Shown here in pieces: positions 1-8,835 of a stretch of 64,000 nt of DNA; the stretch's first letter is position 1; each line of letters begins with the position of its first letter. This stretch comes from G963691835 sp963691835 (GTDB lineage Bacteria > Pseudomonadota > Alphaproteobacteria > Thalassobaculales > Thalassobaculaceae): contig OY829383.1 of NCBI GenBank assembly GCA_963691835.1, forward strand, positions 682,001-746,000, written 5' to 3'. The notes under the pieces were generated by a model, which saw only the letters and a program-made list of their open reading frames with translations, was not told the DNA's origin and did no database searches. A program made the translations under genes and the position numbers.

Positions 1-2
1 GC

Positions 3-500
3 GAGCAGATGAACGGAGTGTGGTTTGGCAATCAGGAAGCCGCCCGGCGGCACCAGGCGGAGATGCCGCGCGTCCCCGCCGGCCGGTACAGCGGGCTGTG
101 CGCCTCCCCTCTCCGGTCCGGCCGTCTGGACCCGCCGGACATCTGCCTCTTCTATGCCTCGCCAGGTCAGATGATCCTGTTCATCAATGGCCTCCAGTAC
201 GACACCTATGAACGCTACGACTTCAACATCACAGGTGAGAGCGCCTGCGCAGACAGTTGGGGCCGGGCGCTCGCGCAGAAGAAAACCAGCCTCTCGATCC
301 CCTGCTACGCCGAACGCCGGTACGGGGGTGTCGCCGACGACGAGCTTCTGATGGCCTGTCCACCGGATGAGTTTCTAAGAGGCGTCGCGGGGCTCGAGCA
401 CCTCTCCAAGAACGGCCTCCGCTATCCCTATCCCCCATTCGGCGCGTTTGCCGACCCCGCCATCGGCATGGCCCGGAGTTACGGGGGGAAGAAGGGATGA
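3..500 (+). CDS. DUF169 domain protein, 3' part (5' end outside window)
   Basis: The reading frame is open to the left edge, so the gene is truncated by the window; an in-frame ATG lies at position 9, but DUF169 proteins are usually well over 200 residues and only about 165 are seen here. The segments PDICLFYASPGQ, the central C-x-D pair and PCYAERRYGG followed by a DDEL...PPDEF region are typical of DUF169 (a family once thought to be related to archaeal ArCR). The biochemical role of the family is not established. The TGA stop overlaps the ATG of the following epoxide hydrolase by one base pair pattern (ATGA), so the two are probably cotranscribed and translationally coupled. Family assignment is by recognition of motifs. 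Confidence 0.75.
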   Translation, partial: EQMNGVWFGNQEAARRHQAEMPRVPAGRYSGLCASPLRSGRLDPPDICLFYASPGQMILFINGLQYDTYERYDFNITGESACADSWGRALAQKKTSLSIPCYAERRYGGVADDELLMACPPDEFLRGVAGLEHLSKNGLRYPYPPFGAFADPAIGMARSYGGKKG

Positions 501-1648
501 CGCCAACGCCGTTTCGCTACACCGTCCCGGAACAGGCCATAAGCGACCTGCGTCAGCGCCTCGCCCTATCCCGGTTTCCGGAGCGGATGCCAGGTGAGGC
601 CTGGGCATACGGTAGTGATCCGGACTACATGCGCACCCTCATCGACTATTGGCAGGACGGCTTTGACTGGCGGGCGGCTGAGGAACTTCTGGCATCGATG
701 CCGAACTTCATGGTGCCGATCGATGGGATCGATCTGCACTTTTTGAAAGTCGATGGCGTTGGGCCAAACCCGAAACCGCTGCTCCTGCTGCACGGATGGC
801 CGGGTTCGGTCTTTGAATTCATGCGTATCCTGCCTCGCCTGACGGACCCGGGCCGTTTCGGGGGCGATCCGGCGGATGCCTTCACCGTCGTGGCCCCCTC
901 CCTTCCCGGGTTCGGATTGTCTTTCAAGCCGGGCCAACCCCGCTTCGGCGTGGAAGAGATCGCCGATACCACGGCCAAGCTGATGACGGATGTCCTCGGG
1001 TTCGAGAGGTTCGGCGTCCAGGGAGGCGATTGGGGAGGCTTCATCACCTGCCGGATGGGGTACGCGCACCCCGACAAGCTGATCGGCATGCACACGAACT
1101 ACCTGCCGCTCCGCCGGGATTCGAGCCTTGTGGAATGGGTGCCCTCGGCAGCTGAGCAACAGTACCTGGACGAGTTGGCTGTCTTCATGCGGGAGGAGGC
1201 TGGGTACCAGATCATCCAAGGAACCCGTCCCCAAACGCTCGCTTTCGCCATGACGGACTCCCCGCTCGGGCTCGCCGCCTGGATTGCGGAGAAGTTCCGC
1301 ATCTGGTCGGACTGCAATGGCGACGTGGAGAGCGTGTTCACCAAGGATCAGCTCCTCGCCGACATCTCGCTTTACTGGTTTACCGGCGCGATCGGGTCAT
1401 CCTTCTGGCCCTACTACGCTAGGCTCCATGGGCCCTGGCCCATTCCAAAAGGGACAAAGATCGACGTACCTCACGGCCATGCGGCTTTCCCGAAGGAAAT
1501 CCTGCGCCCGCCCCGGTCGATCGCCGAGCACACCTTCACCAACATCCAGCGGTGGACGGAGATGCCGAGCGGCGGCCATTTCGCGGCGATGGAGAAACCC
1601 GAAGAACTCGCACACGAGATTCAGGCTTTCTTCCGTCCCCTGACCTAG
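497..1648 (+). CDS. Epoxide hydrolase, alpha/beta-hydrolase with EHN N-terminal domain
   Basis: 383 residues, the usual size for epoxide hydrolases of the EHN family (microsomal/juvenile-hormone hydrolase-like). The N-terminal 110 residues form the EHN domain (YTVPEQAISDLRQRL, then the FDWRAAE segment). The oxyanion motif HGWPGS is at about residues 99-104, the nucleophile motif GGDWGG places Asp near residue 178, and SGGHF near residue 361 supplies the catalytic His. These enzymes hydrolyse epoxides to diols in the cytoplasm through an ester intermediate. The ATG overlaps the stop of the DUF169 gene. No signal peptide is seen. The physiological substrate cannot be read from sequence; detoxification or catabolism of an epoxide is the likely role. 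Confidence 0.9.
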   Translation: MTPTPFRYTVPEQAISDLRQRLALSRFPERMPGEAWAYGSDPDYMRTLIDYWQDGFDWRAAEELLASMPNFMVPIDGIDLHFLKVDGVGPNPKPLLLLHGWPGSVFEFMRILPRLTDPGRFGGDPADAFTVVAPSLPGFGLSFKPGQPRFGVEEIADTTAKLMTDVLGFERFGVQGGDWGGFITCRMGYAHPDKLIGMHTNYLPLRRDSSLVEWVPSAAEQQYLDELAVFMREEAGYQIIQGTRPQTLAFAMTDSPLGLAAWIAEKFRIWSDCNGDVESVFTKDQLLADISLYWFTGAIGSSFWPYYARLHGPWPIPKGTKIDVPHGHAAFPKEILRPPRSIAEHTFTNIQRWTEMPSGGHFAAMEKPEELAHEIQAFFRPLT

Positions 1649-1747
1649 GCGGCTGAAATGGGGCTTATCCACCTCCGACTCTTTGCATAACAGGGGTTCT
1701 GCACTTTGCACCTTGTTCCGTCTGGCCCCTTCGTCAATGCTCAATGA

Positions 1748-2194
1748 ATGATAGCATCGAACGACGATCCACCCCCGTCCGAGCCGCCACCTGAAACGCA
1801 ACCGCCTCGTGTCCGCAATCGGATCAAAGCTTCACCATCCATTCGGCAAATCTACTGGTGCGACTTCTGGACTGATTCTCAGCTTCCCGAAATGTGGAAA
1901 CGTCGCCCTGCCGTTGTGGTATCGTTCAAGAACAACCTGTCCGGCCCATGTACCGTGCTGCCGACATCCAGCGAGCCACAGGACAACAACCGTTGGGCGC
2001 ACAAACTCTCTTTCCGGCCGGACGGGGTCTCTGATTCTTGGGTGATCTGCAATCACCCCGTTACAATTGCTCCTAGCCGCCTTTCTCAGTTCAACCGGCC
2101 GCCGCATATCCCCCGGATTTCTGAGGCCGAATTCAACAAGATTTTGGCATTGCTCCTTGAGTGGCTTCCTGTCCCTAAGCCGCCGAGAGCCTAA
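1748..2194 (+). CDS. Solitary PemK/MazF-like (type II toxin family) protein
   Basis: 148 residues. After a proline-rich N-terminal tail of about 30 residues, the core starts with IRQIYWCDFW, followed by RRPAVVVSFKN and CTVLPTSS, the pattern of the PemK/MazF beta-barrel (G-x-I/IxxxDF near the start, RPAVVVS for strands 2-3). Family members are mRNA interferases or gyrase inhibitors. No antitoxin gene is visible: the 99 bases upstream are too short, and no plausible small gene lies in the 395 bases downstream. The protein is also somewhat divergent. It may therefore be a domesticated or inactive member, or its antitoxin may be encoded elsewhere. Confidence 0.7.
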   Translation: MIASNDDPPPSEPPPETQPPRVRNRIKASPSIRQIYWCDFWTDSQLPEMWKRRPAVVVSFKNNLSGPCTVLPTSSEPQDNNRWAHKLSFRPDGVSDSWVICNHPVTIAPSRLSQFNRPPHIPRISEAEFNKILALLLEWLPVPKPPRA

Positions 2195-2589
2195 GCCCCG
2201 CGCAATGGAACGGCGATTTTCCTTGCAAGATGCCGCTCTCTCGATACATTACGGCTATCGCGGCTCTGGGAGACTGGATGTCCGTTACCCCGCTTGGGGA
2301 GCCAATTGCCAAGGGAGCTTTACGGCTCCCTTTGGTTTTTCTGACCCCGCGATCCTACCCGAAATACTTTGTTAAAAGATCATCATGGCGTTCGCGTTGA
2401 AAGCTCGACTGTGACGCTATGTTATTGATAAAGGCCGCGAACTCAGCTTGGCGGAGGGTGATATGGAGGATCCCCAGCGTGAGTCTTTTCGATCAGGTGA
2501 AATCATCATCCTGACTTCGCAATATCCGATACCGGTACGACAGGCTGTCGATGATACTGGTCGCTCAAACGAGATAACCGATCTAGTCG
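2195..2589. other. Intergenic region with structured segment, no supported gene
   Basis: About 395 bases lie between the MazF-like gene and the convergent dioxygenase gene. It contains a short hairpin (CCCC-GCTT-GGGG, 2288-2299) directly followed by a stronger hairpin and T-tract at 2311-2340. Short open frames here (for example from ATG 2205 or from 2448) run across the hairpins or into the opposite gene and show no recognisable protein family. The region could hold a small RNA or be decayed sequence. Confidence 0.4.
2311..2340 (+). terminator. Probable intrinsic terminator
   Basis: An 8-bp perfect stem (AAGGGAGC / GCTCCCTT, 2311-2318 with 2325-2332) with a 6-base loop is followed by TGGTTTTT. 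This has the form of a Rho-independent terminator on the plus strand. It lies 117 bases after the MazF-like gene, so it may end that transcript or a separate small RNA. Confidence 0.6.
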
Positions 2590-3489
2590 TTACGCTGCCG
2601 CGTCCTGCTCAGCCGTTGGCCCGTCTCCGGCGACTGTCGTGCGGTGCATGATTCTGCGGTGCACTTCATCACCCCAAGGGGTGCCTCGATGGAATACCGA
2701 GCGGTTGTCCCACATCACAAGGTCATGGGGCTGCCATTTGTGGGCATAGACGAACCGCCGCTGGGTGTTCCAGTGGGTCAACTCGTTGATGAGCGCCCTG
2801 GCCTCCGCGTCGCGCCAGCCCAGGATGCGCGAGCAGTGACTGCCCACGTAGAACACTTTGCGGCCCGTCACGGGGTGCCTCCGGACGAAGGTCTGACGCA
2901 CCGTCTTCATCCGGGCCTTGGCCTCGTCATCGAAGATGTCACCCACGATCAGCCCGCGGCTGTAGACAATGGAATGCTCCGCGACGAGACCGTCCAGGTC
3001 GGCTTTTGTGTGGCCCCGCCGGGATCCCGGCCAAGCGTCATAGGCCGCGCGGGCATCGGCGAACTCGGTATCCGCACCGACCGGCGGCACCTCGCGACCC
3101 GACAGGATTGATGCGTTTGCGGGAACCGGCTTGAACGAGCTGTCCGAGTGCCAGAGAAGATTGCCCCGGTGGTAGACCGCCTTGTCGCAGTCCCGCTTCA
3201 TGATGGTGCCGTCTTCCTCGACGTTCGAGAGCCTGGAGATCTCCGGCCGCCGGACGCCGCCGTACTGGTCGTAGCTCAGCGCCCGCTCCAACGGGCCGAA
3301 CCGCTCGCTGAAGGCGATCTGTTGATCATCGTCTATGTCCTGATCCGGCAACACCAGAACCGCATAGCGATGGAAAGCATCTTGGATCGTGGCGAACGTT
3401 TCATCGTCGAGCGGCTTTCTAAGATCCACACCCGTCACCCGTGCGACGAAATCCGGGACCGGCCCGATACGCTCGATCATCAGTGTCAT
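2590..3489 (-). CDS. TauD/TfdA-family 2-oxoglutarate/Fe(II) dioxygenase
   Basis: 299 residues, the normal size of the family. The iron ligands are visible as H-x-D in LLWHSDSSF (about residues 114-116) and the distal His in the RSVFHRGTPW segment (about 267); the Arg-rich RRIMHRTTV segment a few residues later supplies the 2-oxoglutarate-binding Arg. Family enzymes hydroxylate taurine, 2,4-D and related acids or ethers; the overall pattern here is nearer to TfdA-like alpha-ketoglutarate-dependent dioxygenases than to TauD proper. The gene is the last of a leftward operon behind two SDRs (44 bp after the previous stop). This suggests a catabolic path in which dioxygenation and alcohol oxidation act on one compound. 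Substrate unknown. Confidence 0.87.
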   Translation of the reverse strand: MTLMIERIGPVPDFVARVTGVDLRKPLDDETFATIQDAFHRYAVLVLPDQDIDDDQQIAFSERFGPLERALSYDQYGGVRRPEISRLSNVEEDGTIMKRDCDKAVYHRGNLLWHSDSSFKPVPANASILSGREVPPVGADTEFADARAAYDAWPGSRRGHTKADLDGLVAEHSIVYSRGLIVGDIFDDEAKARMKTVRQTFVRRHPVTGRKVFYVGSHCSRILGWRDAEARALINELTHWNTQRRFVYAHKWQPHDLVMWDNRSVFHRGTPWGDEVHRRIMHRTTVAGDGPTAEQDAAA

Positions 3490-3533
3490 GGTGTCGTCCT
3501 CCCCTTCCTCATCTGTCCTCGTCTCGGTTCACG

Positions 3534-4301
3534 TCAGTAGATCGTCACGCCGCTGTCGACGGACAGGATCTGCCCCGTCGTGATCCGGCTTTCGTCGGAG
3601 GCGAGGTAGACGGCCATATGCGCGATATCCATCGGCTCCCCCAGGCCGAGGAGATGCTGCTCCCCGATCGTTTTGATCTCCGGGCTGCCCTGGATCAGCT
3701 TCTTCACCCGGTCAGACAAGGTGACCGACGGCGCGATGGCGTTCACACGGATCTTATTGGGCGCGTACTCCACCGCCATCGACCGCGTCATAGAGGCGAC
3801 ACCGCCTTTCGCGGCCGTGTAGCAATCGCGGCCGGGCAACGCCATCAGCGCCACGTTCGAGGCCATGTTGATGACCGACCCGCCACCAGCCTCAATGATC
3901 TTTGGGATCCCGATCTGGGAACAGAGAAAGGTTCCGTAGAGGTCCAGCTTGATCACCCGCCAGAACTCTTCTTCCGGCGCTTCGGTCACAGGACCATCCT
4001 GAAGCGTGGAGCCTCCGGCGTTGTTGTGCAGCACATCCAGTTTGCCAAAGGTGGCCACGGTCTTCTCGACGGCCGCGATCACGCTCGCCCGGTCGGTCAC
4101 ATCGGTCTCGACGAACCGCGCGTCTCCTCCGTCGTTTCCCGCCGCCGCCTTCGCCGCCGCTTCGCTCTCGGCCCCGAGATCCCGGTTTATCTCGGCAATG
4201 ACGACCTTTGCCCCCTCTTCAGCGAACCGGACGGCTGTCGCCCGGCCAATACCGCCACCCCCGCCGGTGATGAACGCGACCTTGCCCTCAAGACGTCCCA
4301 T
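3534..4301 (-). CDS. SDR family oxidoreductase
   Basis: 255 residues from the ATG at 4301. This start is preferred over an upstream one at 4379 because it has a purine-rich G-run just upstream, gives the classical MGRLEGKV beginning, and avoids overlap with the upstream gene. It is a classical short-chain dehydrogenase: TGGGGGIGR cofactor loop at residues 12-20, NNAGG, the catalytic YTAAKGG (YxxxK), and an IAPSVT segment. Such enzymes oxidise or reduce alcohols and ketones using NAD(P)(H). It lies 10 bp downstream of another SDR and upstream of the dioxygenase on the same strand. It closely resembles the SDR at 59937-60686 (same MGRL-GKV start and NNAGG motif). Confidence 0.92.
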   Translation of the reverse strand: MGRLEGKVAFITGGGGGIGRATAVRFAEEGAKVVIAEINRDLGAESEAAAKAAAGNDGGDARFVETDVTDRASVIAAVEKTVATFGKLDVLHNNAGGSTLQDGPVTEAPEEEFWRVIKLDLYGTFLCSQIGIPKIIEAGGGSVINMASNVALMALPGRDCYTAAKGGVASMTRSMAVEYAPNKIRVNAIAPSVTLSDRVKKLIQGSPEIKTIGEQHLLGLGEPMDIAHMAVYLASDESRITTGQILSVDSGVTIY

Positions 4302-4311
4302 GATAGCCCCC

Positions 4312-5178
4312 CTAGGTGTCGAGATCGCCCGCCCGGCTGGTTGGCCAGACGGCGGTCTTGGTGAGATCGGGCCAGGCAATGGGAGACTCGGAGGCCGCCC
4401 GCGCTTCCGTCACCGGCTTGGTGCCATCCCAATTGGCGGCGATGAACCGTTGTCCAGTCACCTCGGCCCCGGCGCCCGACATCAGAAACTCGAACGGCCC
4501 CAACATCGCCGTGGTGGGGATGAGCTGGTCGCGCGGCACATCGTATTCCGGCGGCACCATCGCCGTGTCGGACGGACCGCCGGGGACAATGACGTTGACC
4601 GTCACACCGGTACCCTCAAACTCCTGCGCGTGACCCGCGGCCATCGCCTCAAACCCGGCTTTCGACGGCCCGTAAGGGTGAAAGCGCCCCCGCAGCATGG
4701 TGAAGAAACTGGTGGTCACGTTGATAATGCGGCCCCACCCGTTCCTTACCATCGCTGGTGCTGTCAGCTTCGTCAGGTACCAACCGCCCGACAGATTCAC
4801 GGCAACGAACTGATCCCAGATCTCTGGTGAGATCTCGTCGATGCTCACAAGATTGGTCATGTGATCCGCCCGGATGATTCCCATGCCCAGAGCGGCGTTG
4901 TTGACCAGGATGTCCGGATCTCCGAACTTGGTCCGGATTCGCTCGATCGCTTCCGCGCAATCCCCATAGACGCCGATGTCATTCGGATGCGTCATCAGGC
5001 GATCGGAAAGGCCGTCAGCCTTCAGTTCAGCAGCGAATTCGAGCAGCGGATCTTCGGCAACGTCGAGAGCGGCGACCTTAGCCCCCGCCTCCAGCAGCGA
5101 GCGCGTGAAGACACGGCCGAACCCGCCGACCGCACCTGTCACCACCGCCACCCGACCCTTGAGATCGAGCGCGCTCAT
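4312..5178 (-). CDS. SDR family oxidoreductase
   Basis: 288 residues. The Rossmann motif is TGAVGGFGR (TGxxxGxG type), with NNAALG in the middle and the active-site pattern YGPSKAG (YxxxK). The C-terminal quarter, rich in PGGPSDTAMVPPE-type sequence, is longer than in classical SDRs. It is the first gene of the leftward operon SDR-SDR-dioxygenase, starting behind a CAT at 5176-5178 with a GGGAGG-type ribosome site. A dehydrogenase role in small-molecule catabolism is inferred from family and neighbours; no substrate is evident. Confidence 0.9.
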   Translation of the reverse strand: MSALDLKGRVAVVTGAVGGFGRVFTRSLLEAGAKVAALDVAEDPLLEFAAELKADGLSDRLMTHPNDIGVYGDCAEAIERIRTKFGDPDILVNNAALGMGIIRADHMTNLVSIDEISPEIWDQFVAVNLSGGWYLTKLTAPAMVRNGWGRIINVTTSFFTMLRGRFHPYGPSKAGFEAMAAGHAQEFEGTGVTVNVIVPGGPSDTAMVPPEYDVPRDQLIPTTAMLGPFEFLMSGAGAEVTGQRFIAANWDGTKPVTEARAASESPIAWPDLTKTAVWPTSRAGDLDT

Positions 5179-5288
5179 GGCGTCCTCCCTATGTGTTTCT
5201 TTCTTTTTGTTCCGGGAAGGCTAAGGGCCGTTCCGTCCGGGTGCAAGCGACCCGGGCTGATAGGAAGATGGGGAAGAGTATCGAACGG

Positions 5289-6146
5289 TCATCCGGATAG
5301 ACCGGTTCCGTCGTCCAGCCGTGTGTTGAAGGCGTAGGCTATGCGTCGTGACCCAGCCAACCGTGCCCGAAGAAGCGGGGCAGCGTATTGCCGCAGATGG
5401 CTCAACACCGCGTCTTCTGATCCCCCGAAATCCTCCTGCCACCAGGAATAGAGGCGGGAAAGGACGAGCTGACGACCCTCCACGCTGACGCCCCGCCGGC
5501 TGTTCACGAAAGAGATCGCCCCATCCTCAAGCAACTGATCTACCGTGCTTCCGGTGAAGGCGAACTGCGGCATGCTCGACCCGCCCATCGCACCCAGCGA
5601 CAGGCCGTAATGGATCCGAGGATCGCGCCAGATTGGCCGGATCACCGAGTTCCGGATATCCCGCAATGACAGCGCCCGGCCGAGCACCGTTACCTGAGGC
5701 ACCTCCCAAGGCGGCCCCATGACCGGATCGTCTCCGGCGGTGGTCGCGCCCAAAGAGGCAAGGGACGGGATCATGTATCCGTCCGCAATCACCAGAACCA
5801 GTGCTGCATTGTGAAGGTTGAGCCAAAAGGCAAGCTGCTCGGAGCGGTTCAGACGGTCGACCGGCATCGTCGACAGCCGGGCGATGTAGTCGAGCAGAGC
5901 CTCCCGGTCGATCTGTGTGATCTCTCCGTAAGCGAGGAGGGTCCGGCCGTCGCCATCGGTCCGGCCGTAGATCCGTAAAAAGCGATTCCAGGCCCGGTGG
6001 TCGACCGGCAGTCGAGAGTCCGGGTCGTGCGCCTGCCAGAGACCGCTGGTGTCAGGCAGAAAGTCTCCAACCCGCATGCCTGATGGTCCGGCGCATCCGG
6101 CAAGGGTCATCATCGCTGCAAGGCCGAGGAACTGCCGACGATGCAT
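5289..6146 (-). CDS. DUF547 lipoprotein
   Basis: 285 residues. The N-terminus MHRRQFLGLAAMMTLAGCAG is a lipoprotein signal with a lipobox ending LAGC (Cys 18), preceded by two Arg residues. The rest matches DUF547: FWLNLHNAAL, DIRNSVIRP and IHYGLSLGAMGGSSMP, the last corresponding to the family's R/IHYAL...GCP block but with the usual Cys replaced by Met. DUF547 proteins are widespread, mostly lipid-anchored or periplasmic, and have no firm function; the fold has been linked to the papain/transglutaminase type. It stands alone, with 156 bases to the divergent permease gene. Confidence 0.85.
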   Translation of the reverse strand: MHRRQFLGLAAMMTLAGCAGPSGMRVGDFLPDTSGLWQAHDPDSRLPVDHRAWNRFLRIYGRTDGDGRTLLAYGEITQIDREALLDYIARLSTMPVDRLNRSEQLAFWLNLHNAALVLVIADGYMIPSLASLGATTAGDDPVMGPPWEVPQVTVLGRALSLRDIRNSVIRPIWRDPRIHYGLSLGAMGGSSMPQFAFTGSTVDQLLEDGAISFVNSRRGVSVEGRQLVLSRLYSWWQEDFGGSEDAVLSHLRQYAAPLLRARLAGSRRIAYAFNTRLDDGTGLSG

Positions 6147-6302
6147 CGTTATCGATCCTCCAAAAGGGCTTCAGCGAGCGTTGTTCTTCCGGCTCAGCTT
6201 GGTGAATGACTGTCTTCGCATTTGACCTTCCGGCCACAAGGGTGAATATCCCGAAGTCTACGCTTACCCAAAAGCCGTTGGCAGTCCGCCACGGAGATCC
6301 AC

Positions 6303-7247
6303 TTGCTGACCATTCTCGATTCCGTCCTGCCGCTGTTCCTGCTCATCTTCGTCGGGTTCTTCGCGGGCAAGGCAAAAATGCTGAACGAAGGCGGTGTGAA
6401 GGCGATCGGGACGTTCGTCTTCTACTTCGCGATGCCACCGCTGTTGTTCAAGCTGATGGCGACAACCGATCTGGACAGGATTTGGGAGCCCGCCTTTATC
6501 TCGGTCTATCTCTACGCCGAGGCGTTGGTCTTCCTGGGCGGCGCCATCTTCGTGGGATTGGTTTTGAGACGGCCGTTCGCGGCAATGACCGTGGCCGGGT
6601 TCGGCTGCAGTTTCTCGAACGGCGTGCTGCTCGGACTGCCCCTGATGCTCGCGGTGTTCGGCGAAGCGGGTGCCGCACCGGCCTTGATCGTGATCACGCT
6701 GGACGTGCTTCTCTACAGCGTCGTCACCCTGTTGCTTGAGCTTGCCAAGGTCGGTCCCGGAGACCGGAAGAGCAGTTGGGCCAGTCTCGCTCAGACCATG
6801 CGGTCAATCGCGTTGAACCCGATCGTGACGTCCACAGTCCTCGGGCTCGCTTGGGGCGCCATGGGATTTTCGGTATCGGGTGTCGCAGACAAGACCATCT
6901 CCCTTATCGGTCAGGCCGCACCGCCCACAGCCCTGTTCGCACTCGGCGCCAGTCTGTCTCTCAGAACGATCTCCGGCAGCCTTGGCACCGCGGCCGTGAT
7001 GATTTCGGGCAAACTGTTCGTGCACCCCCTCCTGGTGATCCTGATCGGGGTGTTCCTGATCCCGCTCGATCCGTTCTGGCTTGCCGCGGCCGTCGTCTTC
7101 GCGGCCCTGCCGGTCGGGGCGAATGTCTACATTTTCGCGGAGAACTACGGGATCGCGATTGCCAGCGCCTCGACCGCCGTCCTGGTATCGACTGGCATCT
7201 CCATGGTGACGGTCACGGCGGTCCTATGGTGGTTCCAGGCCGGATAG
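6303..7247 (+). CDS. AEC family (auxin efflux carrier-type) membrane transporter
   Basis: 314 residues, predicted to start at TTG 6303. About ten hydrophobic segments are evident, beginning with ILDSVLPLFLLIFVGFFAGK and ending with ASTAVLVSTGISMVTVTAVLWWF, with the split 5+5 arrangement of the AEC/BASS-like fold. PPTALFALGASL and LPVGANVYIFAENYG are characteristic AEC blocks. Known bacterial members carry malate, malonate or other organic acids; the name refers to plant PIN proteins and does not imply auxin transport. It is divergent from the DUF547 gene and converges on the YceI gene with only 6 bases between the stops. Confidence 0.9.
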   Translation: MLTILDSVLPLFLLIFVGFFAGKAKMLNEGGVKAIGTFVFYFAMPPLLFKLMATTDLDRIWEPAFISVYLYAEALVFLGGAIFVGLVLRRPFAAMTVAGFGCSFSNGVLLGLPLMLAVFGEAGAAPALIVITLDVLLYSVVTLLLELAKVGPGDRKSSWASLAQTMRSIALNPIVTSTVLGLAWGAMGFSVSGVADKTISLIGQAAPPTALFALGASLSLRTISGSLGTAAVMISGKLFVHPLLVILIGVFLIPLDPFWLAAAVVFAALPVGANVYIFAENYGIAIASASTAVLVSTGISMVTVTAVLWWFQAG

Positions 7248-7253
7248 CGCCGC

Positions 7254-7850
7254 TCAGTCCTGACGGATGCCTTCGAACTCGATGATGATCTCGACATCAT
7301 CGCCCACCAGATCGCCGGTGAGCGCATAAGTCATGCCAAACGCGCTCCGCTTGATCGTGGTCCGCGCGGAGATGCCGATCGCGTGGTGCTTCGTGCCGAA
7401 CGGATACACCCCGCTCCGGTTCCAGACGACATCCAGGGTCACCGGCTGAGTGACACCGCGCAGGGTCAGATCTCCCATGATTCTACCGGTTTTCGGGCCC
7501 GTCTGTTCGGCGCCGGTCCCGACAAAGGAGATCTTCGGATGCTTCTTGGCCCACAAGAAATCCTTGCCCCGCAGGTGGTTATCCCGGCGATCATGGTTGG
7601 TGAACACGCTTGCAGCGTCGATCTCCACCGAGATGTCGGAAACGGCGGGCGCGTCCGCGTCGAAGGTGAAAGAGCCTTCGGCGGTCCGGAACATCCCGAG
7701 GGTCTTCGCAAACCCGATGTGAGACACCAGAAAGGCGATGGAGAGGTGCGTATCGTCCAAAACGTAAGGCTGTGGGGCCGCACTGGCGCGACCACTCGCA
7801 ACAATGCCGATCGCGAGGACGAGGGCTGCAATGGTTCGAAGAATCCGCAT
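7254..7850 (-). CDS. YceI family periplasmic protein
   Basis: 198 residues from the ATG at 7850, chosen because it opens with a clean signal peptide (MRILRTIAALVLAIGIVASG, cleavage after ...RASA) and has a GGGAGAG ribosome site; longer starts would place about 50 unrelated residues ahead of it. The mature part, YVLDDTHLSIAFLVSHIGF through the DLTLRGVTQPVTLDV block, is the YceI lipocalin-like barrel, which binds isoprenoid chains or other amphiphiles in the periplasm. It follows the dioxygenase gene on the same strand with an 89-base gap, so cotranscription is possible. Confidence 0.92.
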   Translation of the reverse strand: MRILRTIAALVLAIGIVASGRASAAPQPYVLDDTHLSIAFLVSHIGFAKTLGMFRTAEGSFTFDADAPAVSDISVEIDAASVFTNHDRRDNHLRGKDFLWAKKHPKISFVGTGAEQTGPKTGRIMGDLTLRGVTQPVTLDVVWNRSGVYPFGTKHHAIGISARTTIKRSAFGMTYALTGDLVGDDVEIIIEFEGIRQD

Positions 7851-7939
7851 CGGGTCTCTCCCAGGTGAGAAGCGCACCCAAAGGGTATGTCTGCCGAAAG
7901 CGGTGTCCAGGACCCCGGCGCCGTCTCGCGAAGACGTGT

Positions 7940-8716
7940 TCAGAGGCGCCCGACGGATACACCTTTCCGCCGCGCCTGTTCCGCCTGCTCCGGCCAAGGC
8001 TCGGACTGGGTGTTCAAGATCCGATACTCGATGCTGAGCCGAGGAGACGTCATATCCGGGGTCGCATCGGTCCGATGAATGACGTCATCCCGGAACAAAA
8101 TGATGTCTCCCAACTCCATCGGCGGGGACACCTCGCCGTGGGCCTCGATAACCGGCTGAAGCTCAGCGTCCACGATCCCGGAATAGAAATCGTTGTTGAT
8201 GGGCAAAAGACGACCGGGCGCGAAAGGCACAACCGACAGACCCGGCGCCGTTACGCCCGTCCCCGAACTCAGCGGGCACCAGGCCGTGATCGACCGGCCC
8301 GCATGCCCCACCACCCGCGCGTCCTGGTGATAGGGAAGATGGTGGTCGCTTCTTCCCGGTGCCTGTTTCCGGCAGTAAGTCGCACCGGCCAGAACTTCGG
8401 CTTCGACCCCGAAGATCGCGGTACCGAAAGCCTGGGTGAGCGATCCTAGAACAAGGGCCAGAGACGCGGCGCATTTCTCGTTTTTGGCGGCAAGCCTTTC
8501 TTCCTCGATGGTCGCCAGATCCTTGAGGCTGAAGACATCGATCTCCCCCTCGCCGAAGACGATTCCCCTGGCCTCAGCCAACGACCTGTCCCGGTTCAGT
8601 TCGACGAAGACGCGGTCCAGCGCATATCCCAAGCTCTCAATCACGTCGGGCTTGAGCCGAAGCATGGTCAGCCCATCTTCTCGAACGTCCATCTGTTTAA
8701 GGTTCGGTGCCGACAT
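7940..8716 (-). CDS. Phytanoyl-CoA dioxygenase-like 2OG/Fe(II) oxygenase
   Basis: 258 residues from ATG 8716; the frame extends further to 8854, but the upstream part would cover the divergent promoter and shows no homology. The metal motif H-x-D is in LPYHQDARVV, and the distal part GDIILFRDDVIHRT holds the second His, with RLSIEYRI providing the Arg. This is the double-stranded beta-helix layout of PhyH-type oxygenases, which hydroxylate small molecules using 2-oxoglutarate and O2. It is divergent from the dehydrogenase-led cassette at 8836 with a shared 119-base control region, so it may act in the same pathway. Substrate unknown. Confidence 0.75.
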   Translation of the reverse strand: MSAPNLKQMDVREDGLTMLRLKPDVIESLGYALDRVFVELNRDRSLAEARGIVFGEGEIDVFSLKDLATIEEERLAAKNEKCAASLALVLGSLTQAFGTAIFGVEAEVLAGATYCRKQAPGRSDHHLPYHQDARVVGHAGRSITAWCPLSSGTGVTAPGLSVVPFAPGRLLPINNDFYSGIVDAELQPVIEAHGEVSPPMELGDIILFRDDVIHRTDATPDMTSPRLSIEYRILNTQSEPWPEQAEQARRKGVSVGRL

Positions 8717-8835
8717 CGTGATTCCAACAACGAGGTGTCCGATAGCAATAACATCCCAAGTCCGGACCGGCCATGTTCGGTGCCGGACGGCGATCTCGCC
8801 GATTGAAGAAACCGGGTAGGGGAGACCTGATTCGG

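Noticed and set aside
2448..2651. 67-residue plus-strand frame
   Set aside because: Runs into the 3' end of the dioxygenase gene on the other strand and lacks homology or a clear ribosome site.
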